DNA of 22,077 bases, taken from the IMG/VR virus record IMGVR_UViG_3300008267_000850, positions 1 to 22,077 of that record; one strand, written 5' to 3'. Each line of letters starts with the position of its first letter. The stretch's first letter is position 1. A program made the translations under genes and the position numbers. Under the pieces are notes generated by a model. The model saw nothing but the letters and a program-made list of their open reading frames with translations, did no database searches and was not told the DNA's origin. Origin of the DNA: a virus. Positions 5,136 through 13,232 of the stretch are shown here, in pieces.

Positions 5136-5830
5136 AAAGAGCCGCATTTTACACACGTGTGAGCCACGACAATCAAGTCGAAGATGGTTCATCATTAGAA
5201 AATCAAAAAGATCGCATTGAGGCGTTCTGTAAACTCAATAACTATTCTATAGTATCGTCATTCTCTGACCCCGGAGTCTCTGGTCGTAAATTTGAAAACC
5301 GACCGGACTTCATGAAGATGATGAAGCTCGTTGAGAAAAAGCAAATAGATGTAATCGTAGTTTACAGCCTGTCTCGTTTCGGCAGAAATTTAAAAGATAC
5401 TTTAAAATGGATTTCCTTTTTGGAAAACAAGGGAGTGTCTTTCTTTACATTAGACTTTCAAATAGATACATCAACATCCCACGGTAAATTAATGCTACAA
5501 ATGATGGGTGCTTTTGCTGAGTTTGAAAGCAATCAGCGTGGAGAACTGATTTCATCAGTCATGAAGTACCTTAAAAAAGAACAAAAGGTTTACTGCGGTC
5601 CTACCCCTCTTGGATTCCACAAGAAAAATGGATTTTTAATTGTAGACAAGCAGGAAATGGAGATTGTAAAAACCATCTTCGATTGGAAAAGAACCATGCC
5701 TCACACCACAATCGCCAAGTTGTGTAATGACTCTGGTTTCCAAACTAAAAAAGGAAAGAAGTTCTACCACACCACTATTGATAAAATCGTCAACAACAAC
5801 ATTTATGAACAACATCTTAGAAATCTATGA
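5132..5830 (+). CDS. Compact serine recombinase (resolvase + recombinase domains), 232 aa
   Basis: The N-terminal resolvase/invertase catalytic domain (1-140) has YTRVS, with nucleophile Ser11 and Arg9, the DPGVSG motif (46-51), and VVYSLSRFGRN containing Arg82 and Arg85. The following GAFAEFES opens helix E. Residues 150-230 match the 'Recombinase' DNA-binding domain (YCGPTPLGF, IVKTIFDWK, IAKLCNDSGF, KIVNNNIY). The protein stops exactly where that domain ends. It therefore lacks the zinc ribbon and coiled coil of large serine integrases (usually over 450 residues) but is larger than Hin/resolvase types (about 185). It could be a phage integrase, an invertase of variable genes, or a remnant. 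It is coupled by ATGA to the RHH-like gene upstream. I see no obvious att core. Confidence 0.85.
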   Translation: MKRAAFYTRVSHDNQVEDGSSLENQKDRIEAFCKLNNYSIVSSFSDPGVSGRKFENRPDFMKMMKLVEKKQIDVIVVYSLSRFGRNLKDTLKWISFLENKGVSFFTLDFQIDTSTSHGKLMLQMMGAFAEFESNQRGELISSVMKYLKKEQKVYCGPTPLGFHKKNGFLIVDKQEMEIVKTIFDWKRTMPHTTIAKLCNDSGFQTKKGKKFYHTTIDKIVNNNIYEQHLRNL

Positions 5831-6011
5831 TGCTCGTATTGTACAGGGCATCACCAACAACAAACGAGACTATCGTTTGTATGTAAATAAAACACTTATT
5901 CAAAAGCATAGCAGTATGGCAGACGCTATAACACAACTGTCGCAACTTCAAGAACGAATCAATGAAGAAAAATACAATAAGAATATATTCAACTTCTGGT
6001 TTTGTTTTTGA
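5805..6011 (+). CDS. Hypothetical protein, 68 aa, overlapping the recombinase 3' end
   Basis: ATG 5805 lies 26 bases inside the recombinase end. The first half looks beta-stranded (ILEIYDARIVQ, DYRLYVN), followed by a helix with QLSQLQERINEEKYN and an aromatic tail FNFWFCF. I do not recognise it. The first 35 residues could be a small integrase-type N-terminal three-strand fold ('I..Y.ARI..G..N..R.YRLYV...I......ADAI'), but no catalytic partner follows. The next gene starts 50 bases before its stop, so the aromatic tail overlaps another coding frame and may be unconserved. Confidence 0.55.
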   Translation: MNNILEIYDARIVQGITNNKRDYRLYVNKTLIQKHSSMADAITQLSQLQERINEEKYNKNIFNFWFCF

Positions 6012-6258
6012 CATCAGTTACCAATGGGTCATGGAACACATGGGTATCGAAGACCATAGCAAAACAAAAAAAATCGAAGTAATTGAATATCTTCGTAGAC
6101 TCTCTTGGTTTGAAATACTACCGGCAATTAAACTGATAGCCGTAATTGAAGATGATTGTGCTGATACAATGAATACTTGCGTATTCGATGTTGTGGAAGA
6201 TCCTTTTAATTACCCGATAACCAAAAAGAAAGCACTACAACTAAAACTAAACTCATGA
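5962..6258 (+). CDS. Hypothetical protein, 98 aa
   Basis: There is no recognised family. ATG 5962 gives a 50-base overlap with the previous gene; a later in-frame ATG (about 6022, MEHMGIEDHS) would almost avoid the overlap and cannot be excluded. The product is mixed alpha/beta, with a central hydrophobic helix WFEILPAIKLIAVIE that is too polar at its ends for a confident membrane segment. It is followed by an acidic patch (EDDCAD) and a basic tail. Its TGA overlaps the following ATG (ATGA at 6255), placing it in the replication operon. Confidence 0.6.
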   Translation: MKKNTIRIYSTSGFVFDISYQWVMEHMGIEDHSKTKKIEVIEYLRRLSWFEILPAIKLIAVIEDDCADTMNTCVFDVVEDPFNYPITKKKALQLKLNS

Positions 6259-6617
6259 ATGACGACCAAATATTGCTCTACACTATTGCTGAAATTTTAC
6301 TAGAAGTAAACTTATCAGAAGAAAAGAAACAACGCATCCGTGATGTGATGTGCGGTGTATACCACAGTGCACCTGAACCTAAACCCAAAACCAAAAGGTT
6401 TGAAGTACCTGCTATCTCCGATGTCAAAGCACATATGGAAACCTTACAGGTTGCCAATGCAGAAAAACACTCAGCTGAGTTTTGGCACTTCTATGAATCC
6501 AAAGGTTGGATGGTCGGAAAGAATAAAATGAAAAATTGGAAATCAGCTGCTAGCCGTTGGTGCATTGAACTTCCACGAACTTCTGGCGATACTCAAAAGA
6601 AAAGGATCGTTGTATGA
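6255..6617 (+). CDS. Replication accessory protein with FY-x-GW-x-GK-x-NWKxA motif, 120 aa
   Basis: Residues 75-102 contain FWHFYESKGW, VGKN and MKNWKSAASRW. This motif recurs at the C-terminus of phage and prophage replication proteins, including initiators and DnaT/helicase-loader-like proteins, and is thought to be a small DNA- or partner-binding helical domain. Here it follows a short helical N-terminus and a proline/lysine linker (42-50), so the protein resembles only the terminal domain of longer initiators. It is coupled to the primase-helicase downstream by ATGA, which supports a loading or targeting role at the fork. The role is inferred from motif and neighbourhood. Confidence 0.6.
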   Translation: MNDDQILLYTIAEILLEVNLSEEKKQRIRDVMCGVYHSAPEPKPKTKRFEVPAISDVKAHMETLQVANAEKHSAEFWHFYESKGWMVGKNKMKNWKSAASRWCIELPRTSGDTQKKRIVV

Positions 6618-8314
6618 GTTATGCATCAGAATTCAGTAGGTTAAATATTGATTTAAAAGGTAGGTTCTCTGGAGTTGTTAAAACTCAGTGTCCAAAATGT
6701 TCTTCCACAAGAAAGAAAGCAGGAGATCCATCCCTATCCGTCAATATCGATGAAGGTTTGTACAAATGCCACCACTGTCAGTGGAAAGGTACTGTCGTAG
6801 AACACAAGTACAATCGCCCAGAAAAAGTTGGCGATAAAGTCGATGAGAGTATTTACAAATACTTTTCAGATCGTGGGTTGAATCAATCTACGGTCGATCA
6901 CTTTAATGTGACTCAGAGCATTGAAAGAATGGCTGATGGTAAACAACACAAAGTGATTAACTTTAATTATTACGATGGGTCCATTCTTGTTAATGTCAAA
7001 TACAAGAGTAGAGACAAGCAGTTTAAAATGGTTCAGGGTGCAAAGAAAATTCCCTACAATTTAAACTCGATCAAAGAATCAACTCAAATTATTATATGCG
7101 AAGGTGAAGAAGAGGCTATGGTGTGGCACGAAGCCGGCTATCCATTTGCAGTCAGTTGTCCTGCTGGTGCCAATGTGGGTAACAACAACCTAGAATGGTT
7201 AGATAACACCTACAGTTTCTTTGAAAACAAAAAGATTTATTTGGCTACTGACAATGATACGCCCGGCAAAAAATTAAGAGAGGATCTCTCAAGAAGGTTT
7301 GATGCCGACAATGTTTACATCATTGAGTTTGGTGAAGTGAAAGATGCTAACGATTACTTAAAAGCATATGGAAAGGAATCTTTGATTCTTATATTTGAAA
7401 ATGCAAAACCATTACCCATTCCAGAAATATCCACAGTGGATAATTACATGGATGAACTCCTCAGCATTTACGACAATGGTTACCCAGTTGGAGACTCTGT
7501 TGGTTATCCTGAGTTTGATGATCTTTTAACTTGGAAACGAGGTCAGTTCGTAGTAGTATCTGGAGTCCCCGGCTCTGGAAAATCTACATTTGTAGATCAA
7601 GTTTGCATACGCCTAGCGTTAAGAAAGAACTGGAAGTTCGCAATGTTTTCACCCGAGAATGATAATGTACTGAAAAGTATACGCATGGCAGAACAAATTG
7701 TGGGTAAACCTATGGCAGGGCATCCACAACAAAAAATGACTAAAGAGATATATGTGCGTGCCTTGAATTATATCAATCGACACTTTTCATTTTACGATAC
7801 TGCTAACCTAGATGATTTTAAAATCGACAATCTCTTACGCATTGCCAAATCTTTGATTAGACAAAAGGGCGTTGATGCTATTATTCTTGATCCATTCAAT
7901 TACATTGAGCAGGATTCTAACAACGACATCATGAATGAAAAGATTGGTCGCATGCTTGTAAAAATGAAAAAGTTTGCACTAACAAACAAAGTTTTAGTCT
8001 TGCTGGTTGCTCACCCTAAAAAGATGCAGAAAAATAAAAACAATGGGCAGTATGAAATACCACGTCTTTATGACATTAGTGGTTCTCACCACTTTTTTAA
8101 CGTAACTGACAATGGTTTTGTAGTTCATCGTGACTTCGACACCGGCCTTGTAGATGTCTACGTTCAGAAAGTAAAACATTACTTCATGGGCAAACTGGGT
8201 TATGCAACATTTGATTTTGATCCTCAGACAGGAAGATACAAAGAACAAACACAATATTGGGAAAACGAATTAGAAAACAATGATCAAACCGAATTCTTTA
8301 CTGGCCTTACTTAA
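6614..8314 (+). CDS. Primase-helicase (T7 gp4-like), 566 aa
   Basis: This is a bifunctional replication enzyme. It opens with a zinc-binding domain with C26, C29, C52 and C55 (CPKC and CHHC). A TOPRIM domain follows, with ICEGEEEA (catalytic Glu163), ATDNDTPG (Asp213 and Asp215) and VKDANDYL near 242-249. The RecA-fold DnaB-type helicase has Walker A GVPGSGKST (317-325, Lys323) and a Walker B-like DAIILDPF (Asp426), then VLLVAHPKK and a DISGSHHFFN region typical of hexameric replicative helicases. The length of 566 matches T7 gp4 (566). It would unwind the fork and lay primers for the phage polymerase. It is coupled to genes on both sides, by ATGA upstream and a 35-base overlap downstream. 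All key motifs look intact. Confidence 0.93.
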   Translation: MSYASEFSRLNIDLKGRFSGVVKTQCPKCSSTRKKAGDPSLSVNIDEGLYKCHHCQWKGTVVEHKYNRPEKVGDKVDESIYKYFSDRGLNQSTVDHFNVTQSIERMADGKQHKVINFNYYDGSILVNVKYKSRDKQFKMVQGAKKIPYNLNSIKESTQIIICEGEEEAMVWHEAGYPFAVSCPAGANVGNNNLEWLDNTYSFFENKKIYLATDNDTPGKKLREDLSRRFDADNVYIIEFGEVKDANDYLKAYGKESLILIFENAKPLPIPEISTVDNYMDELLSIYDNGYPVGDSVGYPEFDDLLTWKRGQFVVVSGVPGSGKSTFVDQVCIRLALRKNWKFAMFSPENDNVLKSIRMAEQIVGKPMAGHPQQKMTKEIYVRALNYINRHFSFYDTANLDDFKIDNLLRIAKSLIRQKGVDAIILDPFNYIEQDSNNDIMNEKIGRMLVKMKKFALTNKVLVLLVAHPKKMQKNKNNGQYEIPRLYDISGSHHFFNVTDNGFVVHRDFDTGLVDVYVQKVKHYFMGKLGYATFDFDPQTGRYKEQTQYWENELENNDQTEFFTGLT

Positions 8315-8588
8315 GCATCTAGTAAAACAAAAATACGACATCGACCACATAAATGTGAACCCCATTCTCATGCCAAAAATACAAGTGCTGTTTCAGCGTA
8401 TTAAAGCCTATGAGGTTCGCTTCTTCAAAGACTATGTGATCATTTATATTGACACGAAACCAATCGTAATTAAAAGCTATGGCTGGATGCGTGCTCATGG
8501 ATCTTACGAACCAATACTTATTGATCCAATTACCAAATCAATGTACACCCAAATGATAATTAAATACAATGAGAACGGTAGTTTATGA
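8280..8588 (+). CDS. Hypothetical protein between helicase and polymerase, 102 aa
   Basis: I do not recognise it. It begins 35 bases before the primase-helicase stop and overlaps the polymerase start by 20 bases, so it is embedded in the replication operon. The N-terminal helix (SLLALLKHLVKQKYDI) is followed by alternating strands (FFKDYVIIYIDTKPIVIKSYGW). The C-terminus IDPITKSMYTQMIIKYNENG reads like a final helix. There are no cysteines or membrane segments. Its location suggests a small replication or polymerase accessory factor, but that is context only. Confidence 0.65.
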   Translation: MIKPNSLLALLKHLVKQKYDIDHINVNPILMPKIQVLFQRIKAYEVRFFKDYVIIYIDTKPIVIKSYGWMRAHGSYEPILIDPITKSMYTQMIIKYNENGSL

Positions 8589-10422
8589 CATAGAAATATT
8601 TCAGAACTTCTTTTCGTATACTGACATTGATGTTAAAACATTAGAGACAAATGTCTTTGTTGTTCACGAAAGCCAAAATATGATGGACAAACTATACGAG
8701 TATCTCGTGGAACCAAAATATAGAATTGGGTACAATAATGTGCATTTTGATAGGGTAGTTTGTGATTTTATCACTGACAATTACGAAAAGTGGAAAAAGA
8801 TTCCAGTCCGATCCGCACTACTGAATCTTTATCAGATGACCCAGTCACTGATTAAAAGTGAGACTAGAGAGTTCTATCGAGGCAGCACAGAAATTGATTT
8901 ATTCTTGTTGAACCACTACAATAACAAGAATAGATCCACATCTTTAAAAGCCTTGCAATGCAGTATCTTTTGGGAGAATGTCCAAGACATGCCCTTTGAG
9001 CATACTGCAGAGGTTACCGATGATATGATCGAAGAAATTCTTAGCTACAACATGAACGATGTGCTCAGCACAAAAAAGTTCTATGAATTAAATCTTGACA
9101 AACTATCCTTTCGGAGGGAACTTGGCAAAAAGTATAGAAAATTTATGTTGAACATGCCAGATATCGCTATCGGTGAAGAGATTTTCTTGCATGAAATCCG
9201 TAAGCAATCTGGCATTCGTAAGAATGAACTGAAAGAAAAAGTTTCTTATGATAAGACAGTGGACTTAGGTAAATGCATACTGCCCTATGTACAATTTGAA
9301 AGTGAGCCATTTAAACAACTACTTGATAAGATTAAATGGACTGTGGTATCTGATACCCAAAAATTAAAATACAATGTCAAGTACAAAGGCTTTCACTTCT
9401 TTTACGGAGTCGGTGGCATACACGGTTGCATTCCTCCCGGCATTTATGTGCGTGATGATAACTATGTTATTTTGGATTTTGATGTGAAGTCATACTATCC
9501 AAACTTAGCTATTCAAAACAATCTTTATCCCAAGCACATTCCTCGTGAGGTTTTTATTAGCACCTATAACTCAATCTTTGAAAAAAGAGTGATGGCTCAA
9601 AAGCAAAAGGACAGCACACAAGATGCAGGATTAAAACTGGCACTGAATGGCGTATTTGGTAAGACTGGTGAAGTGAACTCCGCTTTCTTTGATCGTTACT
9701 ATTTCTATAGCATTACCTTAAATGGCCAGCTTTCTCTCACTATGCTATCAGAGAAGTATATGAATCACATCCAAGGTTTGCAAATTCTACAGATTAACAC
9801 CGATGGTGTTACTGTGCGTGTTCCAAAAAAGTCTTTAGCCCTGCTTGATAAAATCAACACCGAGTTTATGTATCAGACTGGCCTTATACTTGAGTCTTCT
9901 GAATACGAAAAGATAATTATTCGTGATGTAAACAATTATTTAGCAATTACCACAGACGGAAAAATCAAAAAGAAAGGTATCTTTGAAACTCAAAAAGAAT
10001 TTCATAAAGACAATTCTTTTCTGATCGTACCAAAAGCCTTAGAACAATACTACATAAACAATATTCCAGTCGAACAAACAATAAAAGCATCTAAAAACAT
10101 CTATGATTTTTGTGGCAGATATAAAGCGTATAAAGGGTGGTCAGCAGTTTTTAACTCGTCCGAAGAGGGAGAGGTTACTCAAAAAAATTACGGTAAAGTT
10201 TTACGGTTTTATCCGTGCACCCAAGGTGGTGGAACGAGTTGGAAAGTAAACGTAGACGGTCGCATCCACAACCTGTTAGCAAATCAAGCTACTGTCCTAT
10301 TCAATCACTATTTTCCTGTAGATGACTTTAGTCTGTATCACGTAAACTACGAATTTTTTGTTAATGAATGCTATAAAATAATCAACGAAGTTGAACCCAA
10401 ACAACTATCATTTAACTTTTAA
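8569..10422 (+). CDS. Family B DNA polymerase with 3'-5' exonuclease, 617 aa
   Basis: This is the replicative polymerase of the phage. The exonuclease motifs are DIE (Asp7, Glu9), GYNNVHFD (Asp61) and YNMND (Tyr160, Asp164). The polymerase motifs are A, DFDVKSYYP (Asp305), preceded by GVGGIHG; B, KLALNGVFG (356-364); and C, INTDGV (Asp412). The 'NTDG' form of motif C, in place of the cellular DTDS, is usual for short phage family B enzymes. At 617 residues it is close to other compact phage polymerases. No protein-priming TPR1 insertion is obvious by eye, and a primase is encoded next door, so RNA priming is likely. ATG 8569 overlaps the previous gene by 20 bases. All motifs are intact. Confidence 0.92.
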   Translation: MRTVVYDIEIFQNFFSYTDIDVKTLETNVFVVHESQNMMDKLYEYLVEPKYRIGYNNVHFDRVVCDFITDNYEKWKKIPVRSALLNLYQMTQSLIKSETREFYRGSTEIDLFLLNHYNNKNRSTSLKALQCSIFWENVQDMPFEHTAEVTDDMIEEILSYNMNDVLSTKKFYELNLDKLSFRRELGKKYRKFMLNMPDIAIGEEIFLHEIRKQSGIRKNELKEKVSYDKTVDLGKCILPYVQFESEPFKQLLDKIKWTVVSDTQKLKYNVKYKGFHFFYGVGGIHGCIPPGIYVRDDNYVILDFDVKSYYPNLAIQNNLYPKHIPREVFISTYNSIFEKRVMAQKQKDSTQDAGLKLALNGVFGKTGEVNSAFFDRYYFYSITLNGQLSLTMLSEKYMNHIQGLQILQINTDGVTVRVPKKSLALLDKINTEFMYQTGLILESSEYEKIIIRDVNNYLAITTDGKIKKKGIFETQKEFHKDNSFLIVPKALEQYYINNIPVEQTIKASKNIYDFCGRYKAYKGWSAVFNSSEEGEVTQKNYGKVLRFYPCTQGGGTSWKVNVDGRIHNLLANQATVLFNHYFPVDDFSLYHVNYEFFVNECYKIINEVEPKQLSFNF

Positions 10423-10425
10423 CTT

Positions 10426-10926
10426 ATGACTATCCACGATTACACTCATGAAATGATCGAAGCTATTGTAAATACTGCGAAATTAGACTCCTTAACCAAA
10501 CATAAAATCGTCAGAAAAATTCACTCCTTAAAAATGTACAAAGACTTTAAAACCAGAAAACTCGAAGAGGTGAAACTTCAAAAGCACAAACGCCCTACCG
10601 CTCCTATGAGCTTTAGCAGCCTGCCGGCTTCAGTGAAAGAAGTAATTAAAATTGCGTGCGACAAACACGAAATCGACATTCATGAATTTTGTAGCAACAG
10701 AAGACTCACTGACATAATCGATTGCCAAAGGCAAGTAATATATCTTTTACATAAAGAGTTCAAGTACAGTTGCACTAAAGTAGCGTTATGGTTTATAAAA
10801 GACCATAGCACAATTCTTCATTCCTGCAAGAAACACTGCGATTTAGTCGAAACCAATCGTATGTATGCTAGGTTGTATCAAGTTATTCTAGAGCAAACTA
10901 ATGAGAAAGCTATCTTTGTAATTTGA
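10426..10926 (+). CDS. Orphan DnaA domain IV-like DNA-binding protein, 166 aa
   Basis: The C-terminal part resembles the DnaA box-binding domain. DIIDCQRQVIYLLHKEF (96-112) matches the 'aRqia.yL.re' helix, and FIKDHSTILHSCKKH (123-137) matches the DnaA signature '.rDHSTV.HA..k'. The N-terminal 60 residues are basic and helical. No AAA+ ATPase domain is present, so it cannot act as a full initiator. It may bind DnaA boxes to recruit or block host DnaA, or act as a regulator. It is the last gene of the replication operon, 3 bases after the polymerase, and its end overlaps the convergent terminase gene by 17 bases. Confidence 0.75.
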   Translation: MTIHDYTHEMIEAIVNTAKLDSLTKHKIVRKIHSLKMYKDFKTRKLEEVKLQKHKRPTAPMSFSSLPASVKEVIKIACDKHEIDIHEFCSNRRLTDIIDCQRQVIYLLHKEFKYSCTKVALWFIKDHSTILHSCKKHCDLVETNRMYARLYQVILEQTNEKAIFVI

Positions 10927-12748
10927 CATCTACCCATGTTTTGACAGCCTTACCGTTCACCATTTGAATCATGGGTATTTTTTTACTCATAAGCTCTGGT
11001 CCTCGGTCTCGTTTTTTCTTCTCGATAATCTGCTTGTGATATATCTCGCATGATACCATGGCATCTATAATATCCGTGTTGTCTGCGAGATAATTCTTAG
11101 CTTCTTCAATTATTTCTGTGAAGAAAATACAATCCCAAAACTTTCGTAAATAGTCAATAATGTACGAGTTACCTCTTTCAGTGGTGGCCTCACTTTTGTA
11201 CCACCCAAATGTTCTGTCTCCGGTGTTAAATGCTTTACCTAGCAAAGTTTGCCTAGTTGCCAGTAATTCCAGTCGGTTGTGTTGCTTGTATTGATCAAGT
11301 ATAACTCCTCCTCGGTTGACTTCTATATTTACTTTTGCCTTGCCGTAGTAATCCTGCAACAACATTGTATTTTTCATGATGATATCTGGATCTAAAGCTC
11401 TTTCCTTGTAGATCGCCACGTAACGATCAGTCTCTAAGTCTTTAATTACTGTACAGTTGTCTGAGCCATCATTCAGCTTAGCTGATACAAATGGAATCGG
11501 ATCCATTCCACCAATATACTTATGCTCTGGATTAAATCGCTCTAGCATTAAAATCTTACCACTCTTATTGGGTTTGATTTCAACCTTGCCATCCAAGGTA
11601 GTGATTAAGTCACACCTTTCTATTGGTGCTGGGCTTGCCATAAGGATACGTTCTCTTTCTGTGAGTTTAGACATGACATCCTGTGGCAAAGCACCTTTTG
11701 CATTAGAAGTAAATACTTCTTGAATTGTCAGTGGGTACTGCTTAATAAATGATTCGAGATATCTTTTGTCCTCTAACTTGTCTAAGTTATCTCTCGTCTT
11801 CATAATCCACTCTGTTGCAGCTGCTTCGTCACTGTGTCCATTAGGACAGAAGTTTAAAACCTTTCCGGTTTCTCTACCTCGCTGATCCAGTTCTGGGGCT
11901 TTCTGAATCCCCATCCAACCCGGCAGAAACACTGTAAGCATTTTAATGGTTTCAGCGTTCTTCCAAAGTTCTGCTCCTTTTTTCTGACCTTCAATAGAAG
12001 ATTCACCAGCACTTCCTCCCATGACAATTGGAGCCACCTTTACGAAGCCATCTTTTGTAGATGCTTGTGCTGATCGATACACCTTGTCTGCGTATGGGTG
12101 CAAAAAGAACTCATCAAGAAAAACGTGCATAGCACGAAATGCTTCTAGTGAAGTCGGTTGCTCTACAGTATCACGTGTTACAATCTTTGAATCTAAGCCA
12201 TCTATTTCTCCTGTAGATTTATCTAGCCTGCCCATGTGCAGATAACCAGTTTGTCTTGTACTGATAACCCCCGGCCGAAAATATGAGTCTATGCCATCAA
12301 AAACTACACGTAGTTTGTCCTTGTACATTTCTTCCAAACGTGATTTGTCTGCAGATGTCAACAGTGATGTAGAACCGGGGTGCGTAAATGCAATCCAAAT
12401 GGGAATCACACCACCAAACGTCAAGGATAAACCGGCTTCTCGTCTTTTGGTAACCATGAGATCCCAGAACGTATTTCGAGCTTCATGATACGATCCATAA
12501 ATTAGATCATCGAGATCACGCCATACAGGTCGAATACGATTACCCATGGCAGTTTTAATGTTGGCCTGTGTCAACATGAAATAATGTGCCGCCTGTAGGC
12601 CGAATCTGCCTTCAGTCCAGTACTCTTTTTCTCTTCCCCACCACAGATCCTTTTCTTTATTTGTTGCATTGGGGTTTAACCCATATTTACTAAACCATTT
12701 GTCATAGACAAATTTGGATGCCTTGGGCTTTAAATTTACAATTTCCAT
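10910..12748 (-). CDS. terL: Terminase large subunit (packaging ATPase-nuclease), 612 aa
   Basis: This motor protein pumps DNA into the prohead and cuts concatemers. The ATPase domain has a deviant Walker A, VTKRREAGLS (99-108), a Walker B MHVFLDEF with Asp212-Glu213, and a coupling region around VMGGSAGESS (242-251). The RNase H-like nuclease domain shows the three expected acids: IGGMDP (Asp416), NIEVNRGG (Glu476) and DIIDAMVS (Asp562). Length is normal for phage TerL of this type. It is the last gene of the leftward late operon, 3 bases after a small gene that might be the small subunit. It ends tail to tail with the replication operon without an intervening terminator. Confidence 0.92.
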   Translation of the reverse strand: MEIVNLKPKASKFVYDKWFSKYGLNPNATNKEKDLWWGREKEYWTEGRFGLQAAHYFMLTQANIKTAMGNRIRPVWRDLDDLIYGSYHEARNTFWDLMVTKRREAGLSLTFGGVIPIWIAFTHPGSTSLLTSADKSRLEEMYKDKLRVVFDGIDSYFRPGVISTRQTGYLHMGRLDKSTGEIDGLDSKIVTRDTVEQPTSLEAFRAMHVFLDEFFLHPYADKVYRSAQASTKDGFVKVAPIVMGGSAGESSIEGQKKGAELWKNAETIKMLTVFLPGWMGIQKAPELDQRGRETGKVLNFCPNGHSDEAAATEWIMKTRDNLDKLEDKRYLESFIKQYPLTIQEVFTSNAKGALPQDVMSKLTERERILMASPAPIERCDLITTLDGKVEIKPNKSGKILMLERFNPEHKYIGGMDPIPFVSAKLNDGSDNCTVIKDLETDRYVAIYKERALDPDIIMKNTMLLQDYYGKAKVNIEVNRGGVILDQYKQHNRLELLATRQTLLGKAFNTGDRTFGWYKSEATTERGNSYIIDYLRKFWDCIFFTEIIEEAKNYLADNTDIIDAMVSCEIYHKQIIEKKKRDRGPELMSKKIPMIQMVNGKAVKTWVDVKLQR

Positions 12749-12751
12749 GTG

Positions 12752-13081
12752 TTACTTCTTTTTACTAGACGCTAATCTATCAGCAAGCGACCCTTCGGTG
12801 TCATCAGACTCATCATCTTGCGTTGGATATGCTTCTAGTTGTGCTAGTTTTAGACTCTTATTGATCTTGTCACCAGCTTGTAACAACTGAAATAGTGCTT
12901 TAAAATATGGGTCATCTAAATCAATTGTCTTAGATTTGACCCCATCCATTAGCTGCCTTGATGCAGATACTAAGGTTGCATAAAAATCCTTTGCAGGATC
13001 AAACATTTGTGCCTGCAATCTTTCAATTGCTTCTTGCTCTGTGAGATTTTCACTTTCTAGAAACTTCTTTAATTTCTCCAT
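12752..13081 (-). CDS. Candidate terminase small subunit, 109 aa
   Basis: This all-helical, acidic protein (KFLESENLTEQEAIERLQ at the start, FDPAKDFYATLVSASRQLM centrally) ends in an acidic linker and a lysine tail. It sits 3 bases upstream of the large terminase in the same operon, where the small terminase is commonly found, and its size fits. I see no clear helix-turn-helix signature, so the assignment is by position only. It could equally be an unrelated packaging or hypothetical protein. Its start overlaps the upstream gene by 32 bases. Confidence 0.5.
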   Translation of the reverse strand: MEKLKKFLESENLTEQEAIERLQAQMFDPAKDFYATLVSASRQLMDGVKSKTIDLDDPYFKALFQLLQAGDKINKSLKLAQLEAYPTQDDESDDTEGSLADRLASSKKK

Positions 13082-13232
13082 TCTTCAAATCTTTCACTAA
13101 TTTCTTCTGTGCTTCTATATCCTTTTGAACCCTATTTGCTTCGATTGGATTGTCACTACTACTGTAGTATTCATACCAGCAAATAAGTTCTTCAAGTTTC
13201 TTAAATGCTTGCTCTATTTCTTTTTTGCTCAT
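13050..13232 (-). CDS. Small helical hypothetical protein, 60 aa
   Basis: The product reads MSKKEIEQAFKKLEELICWY and continues with charged helices. It probably folds as a two-helix hairpin, with a loop at SSSDNPIEANR. It overlaps its neighbours by 32 bases on each side, which is usual in this operon and argues that it is translated. No family is recognised. The amphipathic pattern suggests a small protein-protein interaction module. Confidence 0.6.
   Translation of the reverse strand: MSKKEIEQAFKKLEELICWYEYYSSSDNPIEANRVQKDIEAQKKLVKDLKNGEIKEVSRK

Noticed and set aside
5132-6011. Recombinase and the following 68-aa ORF as one frameshifted large integrase
   Set aside because: The recombinase ends exactly at the end of its Recombinase domain, and the next ORF lacks zinc-ribbon cysteines or a coiled coil, so no missing domain is restored by joining them.
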